From Sphingopyxis soli (lineage in GTDB: Bacteria > Pseudomonadota > Alphaproteobacteria > Sphingomonadales > Sphingomonadaceae), in contig NZ_JAFMTR010000033.1 of the NCBI RefSeq assembly GCF_018682675.1, positions 1 through 64,000 on the forward strand: DNA of 64,000 bases, read 5' to 3'. Shown here piece by piece: positions 49,140 through 59,395 of this stretch (positions are counted from its first letter, which is position 1; each line of letters starts with the position of its first letter). The notes under the pieces are model-generated. The model was not told the origin of the DNA and did no database searches. It saw only the letters and a list, made by a program, of their open reading frames with translations. A program made the position numbers and the translations under genes.

Positions 49140-50138
49140 TCAGGCCCATCCCTCCAGCACCTGATCGGCCGGGCGGTGGCCGTCGCACCAGGCGCGGATG
49201 TTGGCGATGACCTTTTCGCCCGACGCTTCGCGGCCCTCGATCGTCGCGGAGCCGAGGTGCGGCAGCAGCACGACATTGTCGAGCGCCAGCAGTTCGGGAT
49301 CGACCGCGGGCTCGTGCGTATAGACATCGAGCCCCGCGCCCGCGATGCGGCCGGTCTTCAGCGCTGCGATAAGCGCCTTTTCGTCGACGATTTCGCCGCG
49401 CGCGGTGTTGATCAGGTACGCGGTCGGCTTCATCGCGCCGATCCGCGCGGCATTCACCAGCTCGTGCGTTTCGGACGTATGCGGGCAATGGATCGTCACC
49501 ACGTCGCTGATGCGCAGCAGCGTGTCGACACTGGCGTGATAGCTGGCGCCCAATTCCTCCTCGATCGCTTCGGGAAGGCGGCGGCGGTTGTGATAATGGA
49601 TCGAGAGGCCAAAGGCGCGGGCGCGGCGCGCGACCGCCAAGCCGATGCGCCCCATGCCGATGATGCCGAGCAGCTTGCCGCCCACGCGGTGCCCCAGCAT
49701 CGCGCTGGGCGCCCAGCCGGCCCATTTGCCCGACCGCATCAGTTTCTCGCCCTCGGCAAGGCGGCGGGGAACGCTGAGGATCAGCGCCATCGTCATGTCG
49801 GCCGTGTCCTCGGTGAACACGCCCGGCGTGTTCGAGACCATGATGCCCTTCGCGCGCGCGGCGGCGAGGTCGATATGGTCGACGCCGGCGCCGAAATTGG
49901 CGATCAGTTTCAGCCGCTCGCCGGCCGCGCCGATCACTTCGGCGTCGATCTCGTCGGTCACCGTCGGCACCAGCACGTCGCAGTCCGCGACCGCGGCTTT
50001 CAATTCGTCCTTGGTGAAGGCGTGATCGTGCGCCGAAAGCTGCGCGTCGAACAGTTCGGCCATGCGCGCCTCGACATGCGGCATCAGCTGGCGGGTGACG
50101 ATGACGCGCGGGCGCTTCGGGCGGGATGAATCGGGCAT
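49140..50138 (-). CDS. D-2-hydroxyacid dehydrogenase (glyoxylate reductase-like)
   Basis: A 332-residue NAD(P)-dependent enzyme. Substrate-side NFGAGVDHIDLAAA; Rossmann motif GIIGMGRIGLAVARRA; catalytic Arg in INTARGEIVDE, Glu in DVYTHEPAVDP and His in LLPHLGSATIEGRE. Reduces glyoxylate, hydroxypyruvate or similar 2-oxoacids. The ATG at 50,138 (MPDSSRPKRPRVIVTR) is preferred; the frame is open to 50,264. Confidence 0.92.
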   Translation of the reverse strand: MPDSSRPKRPRVIVTRQLMPHVEARMAELFDAQLSAHDHAFTKDELKAAVADCDVLVPTVTDEIDAEVIGAAGERLKLIANFGAGVDHIDLAAARAKGIMVSNTPGVFTEDTADMTMALILSVPRRLAEGEKLMRSGKWAGWAPSAMLGHRVGGKLLGIIGMGRIGLAVARRARAFGLSIHYHNRRRLPEAIEEELGASYHASVDTLLRISDVVTIHCPHTSETHELVNAARIGAMKPTAYLINTARGEIVDEKALIAALKTGRIAGAGLDVYTHEPAVDPELLALDNVVLLPHLGSATIEGREASGEKVIANIRAWCDGHRPADQVLEGWA

Positions 50139-50262
50139 GGCCGCGGATAGAGCCGCCGCGGCACGGGGGTCAAGAGGGACGGCACGAAAAGGCCGGGGAT
50201 GAACGCATCCTTTTGCGCGGCGAGCGGTTGAAATGCCGGCACGAGTTTGACAAGGCAGGGAC

Positions 50263-50721
50263 ATGACCAGCCGCCAGATCCTGACCAGCCTGATGCTGCT
50301 TGCCGCCGTGGGGCCCGCCGCCGCGCAATCCGACGTCGAATTGCCCTATTGGGCGTCGATCAGCGTCGACGAAGCGCGAATGCGCAAGGGGCCGTCGCCC
50401 GACGTACCCGTGACGTGGGAATATCGCCGCAAGGATCTGCCGGTAAAGGTGATCGCGCGGCACGAGACCTGGCGCAAGATCGAGGATCCCGACGGCACAC
50501 AGGGCTGGATGGCGGCGCGGCTGCTGAGCCGCACGCGCACCGCGATCGTCACCGGCGAGGTCCGTCCGATGCGCGACGAGCCCGATACGTCGGCCGCGGT
50601 CGCCTTTCGCGCGCAGCCGGGCGTCGTCGGCCGGATCACCGACTGCAAGAACGGTTGGTGCCTGTTCAACGTCGGTGGCCGCAAGGGCTGGATCCAGACC
50701 GACCATATCTGGGGCGACTGA
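50263..50721 (+). CDS. Exported SH3-domain protein
   Basis: A 152-residue periplasmic protein: signal MTSRQILTSLMLLAAVGPAAA, then two bacterial SH3-like repeats (ARMRKGPSPDVPVTWEYRRK...GTQGWMAARLL and GRITDCKNGWCLFNVGGRKG). Such SH3 proteins bind peptidoglycan or assist cell-wall enzymes. CAAGGCAGGG ribosome site. Divergent from the dehydrogenase gene. Confidence 0.9.
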   Translation: MTSRQILTSLMLLAAVGPAAAQSDVELPYWASISVDEARMRKGPSPDVPVTWEYRRKDLPVKVIARHETWRKIEDPDGTQGWMAARLLSRTRTAIVTGEVRPMRDEPDTSAAVAFRAQPGVVGRITDCKNGWCLFNVGGRKGWIQTDHIWGD

Positions 50722-50755
50722 TCGCGCCCCTGCGGCAGACGTCGGGCGCGCCCGG

Positions 50756-51151
50756 TCATTTCTTCTTCGGGGTCACCGTCACGACCGTGCCGTCGTCGGC
50801 GGTGGCGGTGAAGCTGCCGTCGGCGGCGGGTTTCGACACCGCCCAGCACATGCCCGCCTCGTCACCCTCGGGATCGAAGCAATCCTTGCCGTCGTGGGTG
50901 GCGTAAAGCCCCTTCACCTGCTTGCCTTTCGCGTCGGTGTCGACATAGGTGCCGTCGGCGTTGATCGTTGTGGTGCCCATCGTGCCATCGGCCATCTTGA
51001 CGTCGTAGGTGCCCGGCGCCGTTCCCGATTCGGCCGCCGGTGCCGGTGCCGCCTCGGCGACCGGTTCGGCCGGCGTTTCCTTTTTCTCTTCAGTCTTTTG
51101 CGAACAGGCGGCGAGCATCGACAGCGCCGCCAGCAGGACGATTTTCTTCAT
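50756..51151 (-). CDS. Small lipoprotein
   Basis: A 131-residue protein with lipobox LSMLAACS (Cys 16), a Pro/Ala/Glu-rich linker (PAEPVAEAAPAPAAESG), then a small beta domain ending in KKK (YDVKMADGTMGTTTINADG). A cysteine pair (KDCFDPEGDEAGMCWAV) may form a disulfide. Family not recognised; similar lipoproteins are common in sphingomonads. The strand after the lipobox has no export-retention Asp. Confidence 0.82.
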   Translation of the reverse strand: MKKIVLLAALSMLAACSQKTEEKKETPAEPVAEAAPAPAAESGTAPGTYDVKMADGTMGTTTINADGTYVDTDAKGKQVKGLYATHDGKDCFDPEGDEAGMCWAVSKPAADGSFTATADDGTVVTVTPKKK

Positions 51152-51260
51152 CGGACCTCTCCCCATCGAAGGTGGGGCGAAGCTACGCCGATCGGCGCGG
51201 CAAGCAAATGCGAAAAGGGCCGGACGATTTCCCGCCCGACCCATTCCGATCCGCCCTCGT

Positions 51261-51725
51261 TTAGCGCCAGCGGAACTCGTTGCGATAGACCTTGACCACC
51301 TTGCCGGTTCGCACGTTGACCAGCAGCAGATCGTCGTAGTGGCGGACATAGGTCAGGCCCGCGCCCGCCCGCGGCACGCCCCAACGGCTGTCCCATGCGG
51401 GGCGATAGGCCGGGGCGTAATAGGTGGGACGCAGCACCTGCCCGACGCGGAACGGCTGATAGCGGAACGGCGCCCGGTAATTCTGGTAGCGCGCGTCGCG
51501 GCGCCAGTCGCGCTTGTCCTCGCGATATTCCTTTTTCGCGTCGCGCAGGTCGCTGCGGGCGTCGCGCACGTCGTGGCGGTCGCCATAGCGCTTCGCGTGA
51601 TTGAGGTCGCGCTGTTCCTTGCGGATGTCCTGACGGTCGCGACGGAGTTCGCTCGTCTGGGCCTGCGCCATCGCCGGAACCATCATCGCGGCGATCAGGC
51701 CGGCGGTGAGAATTTTGCTCTTCAT
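51261..51725 (-). CDS. RcnB-like periplasmic protein
   Basis: A 154-residue exported protein. Signal MKSKILTAGLIAAMMVPAMA, then an Arg/Asp-rich repeat region (LRRDRQDIRKEQRDLNHAKR..., heptad-like) and the RcnB domain ending DDLLLVNVRTGKVVKVYRNE. RcnB members influence Ni/Co homeostasis in E. coli; here a generic envelope role is as likely. Start at 51,725 chosen for the signal peptide. Confidence 0.85.
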   Translation of the reverse strand: MKSKILTAGLIAAMMVPAMAQAQTSELRRDRQDIRKEQRDLNHAKRYGDRHDVRDARSDLRDAKKEYREDKRDWRRDARYQNYRAPFRYQPFRVGQVLRPTYYAPAYRPAWDSRWGVPRAGAGLTYVRHYDDLLLVNVRTGKVVKVYRNEFRWR

Positions 51726-51870
51726 TGTGCCATTCCTTTGCATCGTCAGGGGGAGGGGATCTGCCCGATGACAAGCATGGAATAGGCGCGCCGGTTTGAA
51801 CCGAACCGGAATGCCGCGTTTATTTTCAGGTCATTAGTGTCGCAATTTGTCGCGCCCTAAACGACGAAAT

Positions 51871-51892
51871 GGCGCCGTCTTGCGACGGCGCC
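51871..51892 (-). terminator. Hairpin terminator of the thiolase gene
   Basis: GGCGCCGTC (51,871-51,879) and GACGGCGCC (51,884-51,892) form a perfect 9-bp stem with loop TTGC, 24 bases after the thiolase stop. On the minus strand the stem is followed by ATTTCG. Confidence 0.7.
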
Positions 51893-51915
51893 CCGGAACT
51901 TTCGTCGAAAGCGGA

Positions 51916-53103
51916 TCAGACCAGCTCGACCGCCACTGCCGTCGCTTCGCCGCCGCCGATGCAGAGGCTGGCGATGCCGCGCGTCTTGCCGTGGCGCTGG
52001 AGCGCGGCGATCAGCGTCGTGATGATGCGCGTCCCGCTGGCGCCGATCGGGTGGCCGAGCGCAGTCGCGCCGCCGTGGACGTTGATCTTCTCGTGCGGGA
52101 TGCCGAGGTCGTGCATCGCGAACATCGCGACGCAGGCAAAGGCTTCGTTGACCTCGAACAGGTCGACGTCGCCGATCGACCAGCCGGCCTTGGCGAGCAG
52201 CTTGTTGATCGCGCCGACGGGGGCGACGGTGAAATCCTTGGGTTCCTGCGCGTGCGCGGCGTGCGCGACGAGGCGCGCGACCGGCTTCGCGCCCTTGGCG
52301 TTGGCGACCGACTGGCGCGTCAGCACCACCGCGGCGGCGCCGTCCGAGATCGAACTGCTGGTCGCGGCGGTGATCGTGCCGTCCTTCGCGAAGGCGGGCT
52401 TCAGCGTCGGGATCTTGTCGGGCATTGCCTTGCCCGGCGCTTCGTCGGTGTCGACGATCACGTCGCCCTTGCGACCCGCGATGGTCACCGGTGCGATTTC
52501 GGCGACGAAGGCGCCGTCGGCGATCGCGGCCTTGGCGCGGCTCAGCGATTCCAGCGTGTAATCGTCCTGCGCCTGACGGCTGAGTTGGTAGGCGTCGGCA
52601 GTATCCTGCGCGAAGGTGCCCATCGCGCGGCCGGCCTCATAGGCGTCTTCCAGCCCGTCGAGGAACATATGGTCATAGGCGGTGTCATGGCCGATGCGCG
52701 CGCCCGAGCGGTGCTTTTTCAGCAAATAGGGCGCGTTGGTCATCGATTCCATGCCGCCCGCGACGATCAGGTCGACGCTCCCCGCGGCGAGCGCTTCGGC
52801 GCCCATGATCACGGTCTGCATGCCCGAGCCGCAAACCTTGTTCACGGTCGTCGCCTGCACCGATTTGGGCAGGCCCGCCTTGATCGCGGCCTGCCGCGCC
52901 GGCGCCTGGCCGAGGCCCGCTGGAAGCACGCAGCCCATATAGATGCGCTCGACATCGTCACCCGCAACGCCCGCGCGCTCGACCGCCGCCTTGACCGCGG
53001 TTGCGCCGAGATCGGTTGCGCTCGCGTCCGAAAGCGCACCCTGCATGCCGCCCATCGGGGTGCGGGCATAGGAGAGAAAGACGACGGGATCGGTGGCGGT
53101 CAT
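51916..53103 (-). CDS. Acetyl-CoA C-acyltransferase (thiolase)
   Basis: A 395-residue thiolase. Acyl-carrying Cys in NKVCGSGMQTVIMGAEAL (about Cys 91), His in VNVHGGATALGHPIGASG and second Cys in GIASLCIGGGEATAVAVE. Acts in acetoacetyl-CoA formation or beta-oxidation; a biosynthetic acetyl-CoA acetyltransferase (AtoB/PhaA-like) is the best guess. Standalone with its own terminator. Confidence 0.93.
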   Translation of the reverse strand: MTATDPVVFLSYARTPMGGMQGALSDASATDLGATAVKAAVERAGVAGDDVERIYMGCVLPAGLGQAPARQAAIKAGLPKSVQATTVNKVCGSGMQTVIMGAEALAAGSVDLIVAGGMESMTNAPYLLKKHRSGARIGHDTAYDHMFLDGLEDAYEAGRAMGTFAQDTADAYQLSRQAQDDYTLESLSRAKAAIADGAFVAEIAPVTIAGRKGDVIVDTDEAPGKAMPDKIPTLKPAFAKDGTITAATSSSISDGAAAVVLTRQSVANAKGAKPVARLVAHAAHAQEPKDFTVAPVGAINKLLAKAGWSIGDVDLFEVNEAFACVAMFAMHDLGIPHEKINVHGGATALGHPIGASGTRIITTLIAALQRHGKTRGIASLCIGGGEATAVAVELV

Positions 53104-53504
53104 GACAAGAGACTCCGTAGGGGAAAGATACGTCGGCGGCGCGTTTAGCGCCTTTGCTGCGGCGATAAAAGGGGCGGGGGCGTTCCATTGCCGGTTTGCG
53201 TCCGGTCTGTCGGCCGTTAATTTCGCAAAATATTGTAATATCTATATTGTTTATGCGGCTTCCCAAGCGGTGGGAATGCGCCTGGCACGATTCCCCGGGC
53301 AACCGGGTCCGGGTCGTGCCATGGTCGAGTTTGCCCGGCGTCGGTTTGACTATTAGTTTGACGAGTTCCTGCCGGTTGGGCAGTGTCGCGTCCTAATAAT
53401 ATGTTTGCAAAGCATATGATGATCGCGCGGTTCGGGCCGCCGCCGTCGATCCTGACATGGTCGACGCGGTGGCCTTAATTTAGCCCAGGTGGAGCGAGTT
53501 TGGC
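53104..53504. other. AT-rich intergenic region before epsI
   Basis: 400 bases without a credible gene. It contains an AT-rich patch (AAAATATTGTAATATCTATA around 53,227), a hairpin GGCACGA/TCGTGCC (53,284-53,290 and 53,314-53,320) with inner CCCCGGG pairing, and ATATG-N9-CATAT at 53,399-53,417. Likely promoters for the thiolase and epsI genes. Confidence 0.5.
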
Positions 53505-54224
53505 ATGTCCCATGAAGGTGCAGGCTTCGATGCAGAGGGTGCGGCTGCCGCGCCGCGGGTCATTGACCGGCGCACCATGGCCGTGGGGGGTGTTTTGGCC
53601 CTTGGCGCGGCATTATCGGCGATAATGAATCCCGTGCGCGGCCGCGCAATTTACTCGGAAGAAAAATTCAACGGCCTCATCCCTAGCCAGGTCGGGCCTT
53701 GGAAATCTCGCTTGAGTTCCGAATTGATTTTGCCTCCCGAAGATGAGTTGAGCAAGAAGCTATACGAGAATCTTCAAACCAGAATATATCAATATCCATC
53801 CGTTGATTATAGTATAATGTTTCTTGTCGCATATAGTAGCATTCAAAAGGGAGATATACAGGTACACCGGCCGGAGGTGTGTTATCCGGTATCCGGATAT
53901 CCCATATTGAAAAATGAAATACGCGATCATCGGATCGGGAATGTGGATGTTCCGTGCCGATTTCTCGTGGCCGATCGCAAGCCTGAAAAGGAAATGATCC
54001 TATACTGGATGCGCGTGGGGAGCGAATTTCCGGTCAGGTGGATTGATCAACGGATCGATATGGCGATGGAAAGCTTGTCAGGAGAGCTTCCTGATGGGGT
54101 CCTGGTGCGGCTGTCTCTCATCCATCATGATGAAAATTTTGCCGAGAAGGCCTTGGTTGATTTTGCGAATATTATGAGTGCCCATATACCGAACGATCTA
54201 CATAGAATTTTTTTCGGTAAGTAG
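53505..54224 (+). CDS. EpsI-family exosortase-associated protein
   Basis: A 239-residue membrane-anchored protein: N-terminal helix about 23-42 (RTMAVGGVLALGAALSAIM), then the periplasmic EpsI domain with YSSIQKGDIQVHRPEVCYPV (Cys about 127), GYPILKNE and YWMRVGSEFPVRW. EpsI proteins accompany or are fused to exosortases in exopolysaccharide/PEP-CTERM loci. No exosortase gene is present next to it, and its DNA is AT-richer than the surroundings. Probably the end of a partly lost or distant EPS locus. Confidence 0.85.
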   Translation: MSHEGAGFDAEGAAAAPRVIDRRTMAVGGVLALGAALSAIMNPVRGRAIYSEEKFNGLIPSQVGPWKSRLSSELILPPEDELSKKLYENLQTRIYQYPSVDYSIMFLVAYSSIQKGDIQVHRPEVCYPVSGYPILKNEIRDHRIGNVDVPCRFLVADRKPEKEMILYWMRVGSEFPVRWIDQRIDMAMESLSGELPDGVLVRLSLIHHDENFAEKALVDFANIMSAHIPNDLHRIFFGK

Positions 54225-54259
54225 TCTATAATTGAAAAATTCAATTGAGAGAGTTTTCT

Positions 54260-55474
54260 ATGAAAATACTTTTGGTTTCTCCGAATGTTTCCAGGAAAAT
54301 GGGCGGAGAAGCTATAAAGTCATGGAATATAATAAAGGAAATAAATAAGATTGGATTGGACTCCATTCAGCTCACCCATGCAAGGGTGAGGAAGGAATTG
54401 AGTGAAAGTGAATTTTCTGATCTGAAATTCTTCTATGTCGAAGATGATTTTATTCAGATAATATTGTTCAAGTTGCGTCTCAACTGGATTTTGGGGGCTT
54501 GGGGTTCGTGGCTGCTCCACAAGAAGGCGCAAGAACTGGCGAACAGCGAAGGATGTGATCTTGTCCATTTCACTTCGCCCATTTCGACGACTTTGCCCTA
54601 TTTCGCGATGAATGGTCCGAAGGTTGTTATCGGGCCTTTGAACGGCAATATCCATTATCCTCCGGGCCTTGCCTTTCGCGAAGAATGGCACAGGCGGCTG
54701 GCTGGGCGGATATTACCGGTTTTTCAGCGCCTGGCCGGGATGGCATTCCAGGGCAAGAAGCGGGCGGCCGCCCTTCTCGTGGCGGGGGGCGGCAGGACGG
54801 TCGACGCCCTGAAACTCGGCGGCTGCCGCGAAGAACGGATGATCGAAACGCTCGATTCCGGTGTGAGCGAGGAATTTTCGTCGAGCCCGCGCTTGACCCA
54901 TTCGGAAGCCAACAATGAATTCGTGTTTGTCGGAAGGCTTATCAGCTTAAAGGGGTGCGATCTCGCCATTCGTGCGGTCGCTCGGGCCCGGAATGCGGTG
55001 CTGCATGTTGTCGGAGACGGCGTGGAGCGCGATCGGCTGGAGCAGCTCGTGGCCGAACTGGGGATCAAGGATCGCGTGATTTTTCACGGATGGGTTCCGG
55101 CGGGCGCGCCGCTTTTGCAGGTCATGCGTCGCGGGCGCGCGTTCGTCCTGCCGTCGCTTTCCGAAGCAAACGGAATTGTTGTCCAGGAGGCTATGTCGAT
55201 CGGTTTGCCCGTGATTGCGGTCAATTGGGGCGGACCCGCGCTGTTGATTGACGAAAACACGGGTGTGCTTGTCGACCCGGTTAGCGAGGAACACATCATA
55301 TCGGGGGTTGCCGAGGCAATGGATCGATTGTCCTCATCGAGCAACCTGGCAGAGCGCCTTTCCCAAAATTGCTACGCGAAAGCGAAGGCCGAAGGATTTG
55401 ATTGGAGCGATCTTCTGGGTCGCTGGACGGAAATATACAGGACGATACTGGCGGAAAATTCCGACGTTCGGTGA
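54260..55474 (+). CDS. Glycosyltransferase, GT4-like, of mosaic base composition
   Basis: A 404-residue GT-B enzyme. The N-terminal domain begins MKILLVSPNVSRKMGGEAIK; the C-terminal domain has FVFVGRLISLKGCDLAIRAV, VVGDGVERDRLEQL and the motif LPSLSEANGIVVQEAMSIGL. ATG 54,260 with GAGAGAG upstream; a TTG at 54,245 is the alternative. The first third is AT-rich like epsI, the rest GC-rich, as if joined by recombination. Likely makes an exopolysaccharide with the EpsI locus. Confidence 0.9.
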   Translation: MKILLVSPNVSRKMGGEAIKSWNIIKEINKIGLDSIQLTHARVRKELSESEFSDLKFFYVEDDFIQIILFKLRLNWILGAWGSWLLHKKAQELANSEGCDLVHFTSPISTTLPYFAMNGPKVVIGPLNGNIHYPPGLAFREEWHRRLAGRILPVFQRLAGMAFQGKKRAAALLVAGGGRTVDALKLGGCREERMIETLDSGVSEEFSSSPRLTHSEANNEFVFVGRLISLKGCDLAIRAVARARNAVLHVVGDGVERDRLEQLVAELGIKDRVIFHGWVPAGAPLLQVMRRGRAFVLPSLSEANGIVVQEAMSIGLPVIAVNWGGPALLIDENTGVLVDPVSEEHIISGVAEAMDRLSSSSNLAERLSQNCYAKAKAEGFDWSDLLGRWTEIYRTILAENSDVR

Positions 55475-55622
55475 GATGCCGCGTCTTTAGTGCGGCCGCT
55501 CATGGGGGCGGATTGCGGCTTCCGTCGCCCGATTGATCGACGAAGCCATTGGTTGGTTTCAACTTGCAACCCGCTTCGCGACATGATCAAACAGCGCCCG
55601 CAAATCATAGGGGAGACGGGTC

Positions 55623-57077
55623 ATGGCCACCGCGATCAAACAGGATATTGCCGGCGAAACGCAGCGTATGCACGAGGTGCTCGCGGCGCAGAAGGCGAGC
55701 TTTACGGCCGCCATGCCAGAAAGCCTTGCCGTACGGACTGACCGGCTCGACCGCGCGATTGCGATGCTGGTCGATCATGCCGAGGATTTCGCCAAGGCGG
55801 TGAGCGAGGATTTCGGCCATCGCAGCCGCGAGCAGACGCTGATGACCGACATCATGCCCTCGGTCAGCGCGCTCAAGCATGCGAAGAAGCATCTCGCTGC
55901 CTGGTCGAAGGGTGAGAAGCGCAAGCCGACTTTCCCGCTCGGCCTGCTCGGCGCGAAGGCCGAGGTGATTTATCAGCCGAAGGGCGTCGTCGGCGTCGTC
56001 GCGCCGTGGAACTTCCCGGTCGGCATGGTGTTCGTGCCGATGGCGGGCATCCTTGCCGCGGGCAACCGCGCGATGATCAAGCCGAGCGAGTTTACCGAGA
56101 ATGTCTCAGGCCTGATGGCGCGGCTCGTCCCCGATTATTTCGACGAGAGCGAAATGGCGGTGTTCACCGGTGATGCCGAGGTCGGCATCGCTTTCTCGAA
56201 GCTCGCCTTCGACCATCTTATCTTCACCGGTGCGACGGGTGTCGGGCGGCACATCATGCGCGCCGCCGCCGACAATCTGGTGCCGGTGACGCTCGAACTC
56301 GGCGGCAAGTCGCCGACTTTCATCGGGCGCAGTGCCAACAAGGATCTCGTCGGCCAGCGCGTCGCGCTCGGCAAGATGATGAACGCGGGGCAGATCTGCC
56401 TCGCGCCTGACTATCTGCTCGTGCCTGAGGATCAGGAGGGCGAGGTGATCGACAGCGTCGTCAAGGGTGCGACCGCGCTCTATCCGACCCTGCTCGCGAA
56501 CGACGATTATACCTCGGTGGTCAACGGGCGGAATTACGACCGCTTGCAGGGTTATCTCGCCGACGCGCGCGAGAAGGGTGCCGAGGTGATCGAGGTGAAC
56601 CCTGCGAACGAAGATTTCGCGAGCGCCAACGGCCACAAGATGCCGCTCCACATCGTCCGGGGCGCGACCGATGAGATGAAGGTGATGCAGGAAGAAATCT
56701 TCGGCCCGATCCTGCCGGTCAGGACCTACAAGACGATCGACGACGCGATCGACTATGTCAACGAGCACGACCGTCCGCTCGGCCTCTATTATTTCGGGCA
56801 GGACAAGAGCGAGGAGGACCGCGTGCTGACGCGGACGATCTCGGGCGGGGTCACGGTCAACGACGTGCTGTTCCACAATGCGATGGAGGATCTGCCCTTC
56901 GGCGGGGTCGGGCCGTCGGGGATGGGCAATTACCACGGGGTCGACGGGTTCCGTACCTTCAGCCACACGCGCGCGGTCTATCGCCAGCCCAAGCTCGATG
57001 TCGCCGGGCTCGCGGGCTTCAAGCCGCCCTATGGCAAGGCGACCGCGAAGACGCTGGCGAAAGAACTCAAGAAATAG
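55623..57077 (+). CDS. calB: Coniferyl aldehyde dehydrogenase
   Basis: A 484-residue aldehyde dehydrogenase. NAD site VAPWNFPVGMVFVPMAGILA; catalytic Glu in VTLELGGKSPTFIG; Cys in MNAGQICLAPDYLLVPEDQE (the family has ICxAPDY). C-terminal NYHGVDGFRTFSHTRAV is typical of coniferyl aldehyde dehydrogenases, which oxidise lignin-derived aldehydes and also fatty aldehydes. GGGGAGACGG ribosome site. Followed by a terminator hairpin. Confidence 0.9.
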   Translation: MATAIKQDIAGETQRMHEVLAAQKASFTAAMPESLAVRTDRLDRAIAMLVDHAEDFAKAVSEDFGHRSREQTLMTDIMPSVSALKHAKKHLAAWSKGEKRKPTFPLGLLGAKAEVIYQPKGVVGVVAPWNFPVGMVFVPMAGILAAGNRAMIKPSEFTENVSGLMARLVPDYFDESEMAVFTGDAEVGIAFSKLAFDHLIFTGATGVGRHIMRAAADNLVPVTLELGGKSPTFIGRSANKDLVGQRVALGKMMNAGQICLAPDYLLVPEDQEGEVIDSVVKGATALYPTLLANDDYTSVVNGRNYDRLQGYLADAREKGAEVIEVNPANEDFASANGHKMPLHIVRGATDEMKVMQEEIFGPILPVRTYKTIDDAIDYVNEHDRPLGLYYFGQDKSEEDRVLTRTISGGVTVNDVLFHNAMEDLPFGGVGPSGMGNYHGVDGFRTFSHTRAVYRQPKLDVAGLAGFKPPYGKATAKTLAKELKK

Positions 57078-57089
57078 CTTGGCAAGCGG

Positions 57090-57118
57090 CGGCGCTTCGC
57101 CCTAGGGGAAGCGCCGCG
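57090..57118 (+). terminator. Hairpin terminator after calB
   Basis: GCGGCGCTTC (57,090-57,099) and GAAGCGCCGC (57,109-57,118) form a perfect 10-bp stem with a 9-base loop, 13 bases after the calB stop. Confidence 0.75.
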
Positions 57119-57142
57119 CTTTCGGCATCATGCCGACGCTGT

Positions 57143-57227
57143 GCCCCTGTGGTGAAATTGGTAGACGCGCTCGACTCAAAATCGAGTTCCGCAAGGAGTG
57201 CTGGTTCGAGTCCGGCCAGGGGCACCA
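57143..57227 (+). tRNA. tRNA-Leu (anticodon CAA)
   Basis: Acceptor GCCCCTG pairs with CAGGGGC, followed by A and encoded CCA. D-arm GTGAAATTGGTAGACGCGC, anticodon loop CTCAAAA within CTCGA/TCGAG, a long variable arm, and T-loop TTCGAGT. 85 bases, class II tRNA. Confidence 0.97.
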
Positions 57228-57359
57228 TAACCGCCGCGCAAATCCTCCATTCGCCGTGCGACGAACCGCTCGTCCGGTCTGGCAAACGGTCGGGCTTATG
57301 AATCGGTCGCGCTGCCTCCTGTAACAATTGACGCCATGACGGCCAGCTAACATGCGTGA

Positions 57360-58481
<1,122 letters not shown>

Positions 58482-58726
58482 CCCGCCGCGTCGAGGCGGG
58501 CCTCCACCCCGACCGTCATCTACCCATTTCTGCACTTAATGCCGCCGTTCTGGCGCCGTTAAATTTCGCAAATTGGGAATTTTATTCATATTCGGCAGGC
58601 AATGTGGCGGTGGATTCAGGTTAACTCATTGATGAACCGTTAACTGCGGGAAGCGGCGACGTTGAGTAACAAGAAGATTTTCGCTATGCATAGGGTGGCG
58701 TTATTCATGCGTACTGAAGTATAACG

Positions 58727-59392
58727 ATGACCTATTCCCGCTCGCCCGGCGCTATTCCGAATGAGGATGGCATGAAGAAACCGATCGCTGCCAATACCGC
58801 GTCCCAGCCGGTCGCCGGAGCGGATGCCGATCGCCGCGGCGGCGATCGCTATCGCACCGTCTGGCGCATCGCAAAGGTGACGCGCGACGGCGACGTCGGG
58901 TTGTGGCGCGTCCGCAACATGTCGGATCGCGGGATGATGCTTGCCGCCGACGTGCCGGTTGCGGTCGGCGAGAAGCTCGAAATCGCGCTGTCGGACGCCG
59001 TCGTCGTCCGCGGCAAGGTCGTGTGGGCGGAGGGCGGCCGTCTCGGCGTCGAATTCGACCGGGAAGTCGATGTCGCCGACGTGCTGAAGCAGCTCGCCGC
59101 CGAACAGCGCGCGAGCGGCTATCGCCAGCCGCGCCTGCCGGTGCACACGCAGGCAAAGGTCACGACCGAAGAGGGGACGAGCGACATCGAGCTCGTCGAC
59201 CTGTCGCAGAGCGGCGCCGGCTTCGTCCACAACGGCGCGCTCGAGGTCGGCAAGGAAGTCGACCTGGTCCTCGCCAGCGGCATCCACCGCAAGGCGATCG
59301 TCCGCTGGGCGCGCGGGACGCGCGGCGGCTTGTGGCTGACGCAGCCGCTCGACCGCGCCGACCTTGAGAGCATCCGCCGCTTCCAGGGCTGA
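58727..59392 (+). CDS. Tandem PilZ-domain protein
   Basis: A 221-residue protein with two PilZ domains. Domain 1 (about 35-120) has RRGGDRYRTVWRIAKVT then VRNMSDRGMML. Domain 2 (about 130-215) has RQPRLPVHTQAKV then VDLSQSGAGFVHNG. PilZ domains bind cyclic di-GMP through RxxxR and D/NxSxxG; domain 1 keeps both, domain 2 keeps DLSQSG. Likely a c-di-GMP effector. Promoter region 58,482-58,726 has AT-rich patches but no gene. Confidence 0.88.
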   Translation: MTYSRSPGAIPNEDGMKKPIAANTASQPVAGADADRRGGDRYRTVWRIAKVTRDGDVGLWRVRNMSDRGMMLAADVPVAVGEKLEIALSDAVVVRGKVVWAEGGRLGVEFDREVDVADVLKQLAAEQRASGYRQPRLPVHTQAKVTTEEGTSDIELVDLSQSGAGFVHNGALEVGKEVDLVLASGIHRKAIVRWARGTRGGLWLTQPLDRADLESIRRFQG

Positions 59393-59395
59393 GCG

